Shown here in pieces: positions 61,049 to 64,000 of a stretch of 64,000 nt of DNA. The DNA is from Leclercia pneumoniae (GTDB lineage: Bacteria > Pseudomonadota > Gammaproteobacteria > Enterobacterales > Enterobacteriaceae). The position numbers and the translations under genes are program-made. The stretch covers positions 4,092,001-4,156,000 of the forward strand of contig NZ_CP071383.1 in NCBI RefSeq assembly GCF_017348915.1, given 5' to 3'. The number at the start of each line of letters is the position of its first letter. Positions within the stretch are counted from its first letter, which is position 1. The notes beneath the pieces are model-generated. The model saw only the letters and a program-made list of their open reading frames with translations, did no database searches and was not told where the DNA came from.

Positions 61049-61855
61049 ATGATGAATTGTAAAAAGATGACCCGGCTGGCGCTGCTTATTGGCAGCATGG
61101 CTTTGCTTACCGCCTGTACCCGCGCTGTTAGCGACGTAAATGGTGAAGGGAAGACCGATAACGCGATATTCCCGGATAAATCGCACGCAGTACGTACTGA
61201 CGGCAGCTTCGTGAATAAAGACAATCTTAACGAGATGCACGCAGGTTTAACCAAAGCGCAGATCTATGAGCTGCTCGGCGCACCGCATTTCAGTGAAGGC
61301 ATGTTTCGCGTGAAAGAGTGGGATTATATTTTCCACTTCACCCAGCCAGATCACAGCGTGCGTACCTGTCAGTACAAGGTGCTGTTCGACTCACAGATGA
61401 AGGCGCAAAGCTTCTATTTCCTGCCTGAAAACTGCCTGACGCCGCAGGCAAAACCGCAGCAACCTGTTGCGGTCGTTCAGAAAGAGCTGAGTGCAGAAAG
61501 CCTGTTTGCCTTTGGTAGCGCAGCGCTGAGTCCGGAGGGCATCAAGCAGGTGAATCTCATCAGCGGCGGGCTGAAGGCTGAAACACAGCAAGGTAAACAC
61601 CTGATCGTTAAAGGCCATACTGACCGTATCGGCGACGAGGCCAGCAATATGACGCTGTCCAAAGCACGCGCGGAATCGGTGAAGCGCCAGCTCATTGAAA
61701 ACGGGATTGATGCCACCCGCATCGAAACCGAAGGTCTGGGCGAAAGTATGCCGCGCGTTGATTGTCCGGGTGTCGCCACATCACATGTCATTGAATGCCT
61801 GGCCCCCAATCGCCGCATAACGATTGAAATCGTGGCTGATAACGCAGGTAAATAA
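61049..61855 (+). CDS. Lipoprotein with BamE-like and OmpA-like domains
   Basis: 268 residues. Lipoprotein signal with lipobox LLTAC (Cys23); Thr at +2 predicts outer-membrane sorting. Residues about 55-125 look like a BamE/SmpA-OmlA fold (NEMHAGLTKAQIYELLGAPH, then WDYIFHF and a YKVLFDS strand). Residues about 150-264 are an OmpA C-terminal domain with GHTDRIG, NMTLSKARAESV and CLAPNRRITIEI, the residues that hold diaminopimelate in peptidoglycan. So it likely ties the outer membrane, or an assembly partner, to the wall. It starts 53 bp after the adhesin and is followed by the next gene after 4 bp. I know no named gene for it; a role in adhesin assembly is inference. Confidence 0.85.
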   Translation: MMNCKKMTRLALLIGSMALLTACTRAVSDVNGEGKTDNAIFPDKSHAVRTDGSFVNKDNLNEMHAGLTKAQIYELLGAPHFSEGMFRVKEWDYIFHFTQPDHSVRTCQYKVLFDSQMKAQSFYFLPENCLTPQAKPQQPVAVVQKELSAESLFAFGSAALSPEGIKQVNLISGGLKAETQQGKHLIVKGHTDRIGDEASNMTLSKARAESVKRQLIENGIDATRIETEGLGESMPRVDCPGVATSHVIECLAPNRRITIEIVADNAGK

Positions 61856-61859
61856 CGTC

Positions 61860-62756
61860 ATGCGCCTCACTCTAATCAAGACCGCCGTCGGCGGTCTTTC
61901 TTTACTGACCGCAGCCACCGGCTTTGCGGCTTCCCAGGAACTGCCCGTCAGATTTGTTAGCGTGCCCGCTTATAGCATTATTACCGATACCCTGTTCAAT
62001 TTGACGCCTCAGGTTGCAGGGAAACGTAATACCTTTTTGATGCAGCAAATTTGCGATTTAGCGCGTGGCGATGCAACCCAGCAGGAGGTGAATCAGCGGC
62101 TTATCCAGAATAAAGTTGACCCGATGCAGCTCGCGAAATTAGGCGTGCCGGGCATGCTGGTGTTAAAAAGCGAGCGCGAGGAGCGCCAGCTCGCCTGTGC
62201 GGCGTTTCTGGCGACGTCGCTCTTCCAGCCGGTAGATATGACAAGTTACTACCTGCAGGACAAAAAGGAGAAGGAGAAATCCAGCTGGTTACCCTGGCGC
62301 CCGGCGAAAGAGGAGCGGACAGAAAAGAGCGACTTCCTGAGGGATCGATTTATCCATGATGCACAGGTTCAGCTCGCGGTCGCGCGCGCCACGGCTCAGC
62401 TTTATGCCGTTATCGCGCAGAATATCCCCCCGCAGCCAATCGGCGACTGGAAGACCAGGCAACAACAAATCACAGACGTCGTTAAACACTATGCGCCGGA
62501 CTATCTCAACGCCATCACCAGTTTTTACAAAGCCGAGGGCAGTGGCGCACTGACGCTGGATTACGTTACCAGCAACAGCTACAGCGTTCGCAATACCTTT
62601 GGCAACCGGCTGGTCAAAAATAGTGAAGATGTTGAGCTCTATTCCCGGGGCGTGACCTGGTTCGGCAAGGGCATGATTATTGGCAAAAGCTATTTTGTCG
62701 ATATTGCGATTCTTGCCGCACCCGCGCATGACGATGCAGAGCAGAAGAAGAAGTAA
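61860..62756 (+). CDS. Exported protein of unknown function, third gene of the adhesin locus
   Basis: 298 residues from the ATG at 61860, 4 bp after the lipoprotein stop. Signal peptide MRLTLIKTAVGGLSLLTAAT with a cut near GFAAS. No family is recognised. Two cysteines (65 and 113) in the mature part could form a disulphide. A charged, Lys/Glu-rich linker (about 134-160) divides an N-terminal helical half from a C-terminal half with YAPDYLNAITSFYK and a strand-rich end (about 235-290). No membrane helix beyond the signal. Tight coupling to the lipoprotein suggests joint action in the periplasm; function is not known. Confidence 0.8.
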   Translation: MRLTLIKTAVGGLSLLTAATGFAASQELPVRFVSVPAYSIITDTLFNLTPQVAGKRNTFLMQQICDLARGDATQQEVNQRLIQNKVDPMQLAKLGVPGMLVLKSEREERQLACAAFLATSLFQPVDMTSYYLQDKKEKEKSSWLPWRPAKEERTEKSDFLRDRFIHDAQVQLAVARATAQLYAVIAQNIPPQPIGDWKTRQQQITDVVKHYAPDYLNAITSFYKAEGSGALTLDYVTSNSYSVRNTFGNRLVKNSEDVELYSRGVTWFGKGMIIGKSYFVDIAILAAPAHDDAEQKKK

Positions 62757-62763
62757 AGGCAAG

Positions 62764-62789
62764 ATGGCGTACAGGGTCCTGTACGCCAT
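62764..62789. terminator. Hairpin between the adhesin locus and rhtC
   Basis: A perfect 12-bp inverted repeat (ATGGCGTACAGG and complement) with a 2-nt gap lies 7 bases after the unknown gene and just before the rhtC stop on the other strand. It is symmetric, so it may serve both convergent transcripts; neither side has a T-run. Confidence 0.55.
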
Positions 62790-62797
62790 TGAAGCAA

Positions 62798-63418
62798 TTA
62801 GCGAGAGATGATGAGGTGAATACCGAAGCCCGCAAAGAGTGCACCAGCAAAGCCATCGATCCACTTCGCAATGCGCTGATAACCACGGCGCATTGCCGGC
62901 AGGGCAAACAGACTTGCTACCAGGGTGAACCAGGCAAAGGTTTCCACCACAATCAGCAGGAAGATGCCCCAGCGCGCTCCCGCGCCGACGCTGTCGCCCA
63001 CAAAGAGTGAGAACACCGAGCCGAAGTAGATAATCGCTTTCGGGTTCGCCAGGTTCGTCAGCAGCCCTTTCATAAAGCTACGACCGCCGGTAGCCAGCTC
63101 AACTTTTGGCTCCTGCGGCGTTGCTACCTCTTTTTTCAGCGCGCCGCGCAGCATCTGGTAGCCCATCCAGCACAGATACAGGCCACCACCGACCATGATG
63201 ATGTTATGCAGCCAGGCCATCTTCGCCAGAATCAGGTTCAGACCAAGCAGCGCCACCGCCGCCCAGACCATGACGCCCATGGTAATACCGAGTACGCCCA
63301 TCATCGCCTCTTTGCGGGAGCGGCTGACGGCAGTTTGCGATACGAAGAAAAAGTCAGGGCCGGGGCTCATCAGCGCAACGATGTGCACTAATGCCACGGT
63401 GAGAAAAAGCATTAACAT
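62798..63418 (-). CDS. rhtC: RhtC, threonine exporter
   Basis: 206 residues, the E. coli length. LysE/RhtB superfamily with six membrane helices: start FLTVALVHIVALMSPGPDFFFV (about 5-26) and NLANPKAIIYFGSVFSLF (about 121-138). It exports threonine. It follows recQ on the same strand with a 61-bp gap, as in E. coli. Confidence 0.94.
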   Translation of the reverse strand: MLMLFLTVALVHIVALMSPGPDFFFVSQTAVSRSRKEAMMGVLGITMGVMVWAAVALLGLNLILAKMAWLHNIIMVGGGLYLCWMGYQMLRGALKKEVATPQEPKVELATGGRSFMKGLLTNLANPKAIIYFGSVFSLFVGDSVGAGARWGIFLLIVVETFAWFTLVASLFALPAMRRGYQRIAKWIDGFAGALFAGFGIHLIISR

Positions 63419-63479
63419 AATTAGCTCGCGGGGAAATAATACAGTGAGTCATCATACTGGCACTTTTTTGGCTGGCTGA

Positions 63480-64000
63480 CTACTCCTCATCATCACCATC
63501 GGCATGAGAGCGAATAAGCGCCATAAACTCCTTGCCGAAACGCTCGAGCTTGCGCGTGCCAACACCGTTGACGCTGAGCATTTCACCGGCGCTAAGCGGC
63601 ATCTGCTCGGCCATTTCTATCAGCGTCGCGTCGTTAAAGACCACGTACGGCGGGATGTTCTCCTCATCGGCGATGGCTTTACGCAGCTTGCGCAGTTTGG
63701 CAAACAGCTTCCGGTCGTAGTTGCCGCCGTAAGATTTCTGCATTACGCGCGGCTTCAGGGCAATCACGCGCGGCACGGCGAGCTTCAGTTCAATTTCGCC
63801 GCGCAGCACCGGGCGTGCCGCTTCGGTCAGCTGCAGCGCCGAGTGCTGGGCAATGTTTTGCGTAGCGAACCCCATGTGGATCAGCTGGCGGATAATGCTG
63901 ACCCAGTGCTCGTGGCTCTGGTCTTTACCGATGCCGTAGACAGGCAGCTTGTCGTGGCCCATATCACGGATACGCTGATTATTCGCGCCGCGCAGCACTT
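63480..64000 (-). CDS. recQ: RecQ, ATP-dependent DNA helicase (C-terminal fragment)
   Basis: About the last 173 codons; the gene continues past the right edge. The visible part holds the end of the RQC winged-helix domain (SHEHWVSIIRQLIHMGF) and a complete HRDC domain (DRKLFAKLRKLRKAIADEENIPPYV region to RFGKEF), ending in DGDDEE as in E. coli. The helicase core lies outside. RecQ acts in RecF-pathway recombination and in suppressing illegitimate exchange. Confidence 0.95.
   Translation of the reverse strand, partial: VLRGANNQRIRDMGHDKLPVYGIGKDQSHEHWVSIIRQLIHMGFATQNIAQHSALQLTEAARPVLRGEIELKLAVPRVIALKPRVMQKSYGGNYDRKLFAKLRKLRKAIADEENIPPYVVFNDATLIEMAEQMPLSAGEMLSVNGVGTRKLERFGKEFMALIRSHADGDDEE

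Overview
The window is a piece of enterobacterial chromosome of the Enterobacter/Lelliottia/Leclercia type. The gene set and order are close to Escherichia coli over long stretches, protein lengths match the E. coli orthologues, and the 16S, 23S and 5S genes are of enterobacterial type. I cannot fix the genus from sequence reading alone. Both ends cut genes (yhjJ at the left, recQ at the right).

Layout. (1) 1-18131: yhjJ (fragment), dctA, pdeK and a complete type II cellulose locus. bcsRQABZC run leftwards and bcsEFG run rightwards from a shared 154-bp divergent region. The set covers synthesis (BcsA/B), export (BcsC), trimming (BcsZ), c-di-GMP control (BcsE, PilZ of BcsA, PdeK nearby), localisation (BcsQ/R) and phosphoethanolamine modification (BcsF/G). 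(2) 18144-25737: birA and murB, then one rRNA operon (16S, tRNA-Ile, tRNA-Ala, 23S, 5S) with P1, P2, boxA and a terminator, all on the minus strand. (3) 25799-45348: housekeeping genes in E. coli 86-87 min order: hemG-trkH-yigZ-pepQ, fadBA, fre, ubiD, rfaH, tatABCD/tatD, ubiEJB, rmuC, udp, ysgA. (4) 45386-49679: an accessory beta-glucoside PTS operon with a leader antiterminator/terminator switch and its own BglG-type antiterminator as last gene. (5) 49682-56430: metE/metR, yigM (bioP), yigL, pldB, rhtB. (6) 56573-62789: an accessory block between rhtB and rhtC, made of a 768-bp IS1, a large YadA-like trimeric autotransporter, an OmpA-like lipoprotein with a BamE-like domain, and an unrecognised exported protein. 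(7) rhtC and the 3' end of recQ.

What stands out. Compared with E. coli K-12 (from memory) the window joins three blocks that are apart there: yhjJ-bcsG, birA-murB, and hemG-recQ. One joint lies inside the rRNA operon, which looks like recombination between rrn copies. The adhesin locus is the best candidate for an undescribed system: the adhesin is followed by two cotranscribed envelope genes that look like dedicated partners. The IS1 beside it has no target duplication, so the DNA at its border was rearranged after insertion. tatB has an apparent frameshift at a run of five C that replaces its usual C-terminal tail and makes it overlap tatC. The beta-glucoside operon has its antiterminator gene downstream of the terminator that it controls, which predicts positive feedback.
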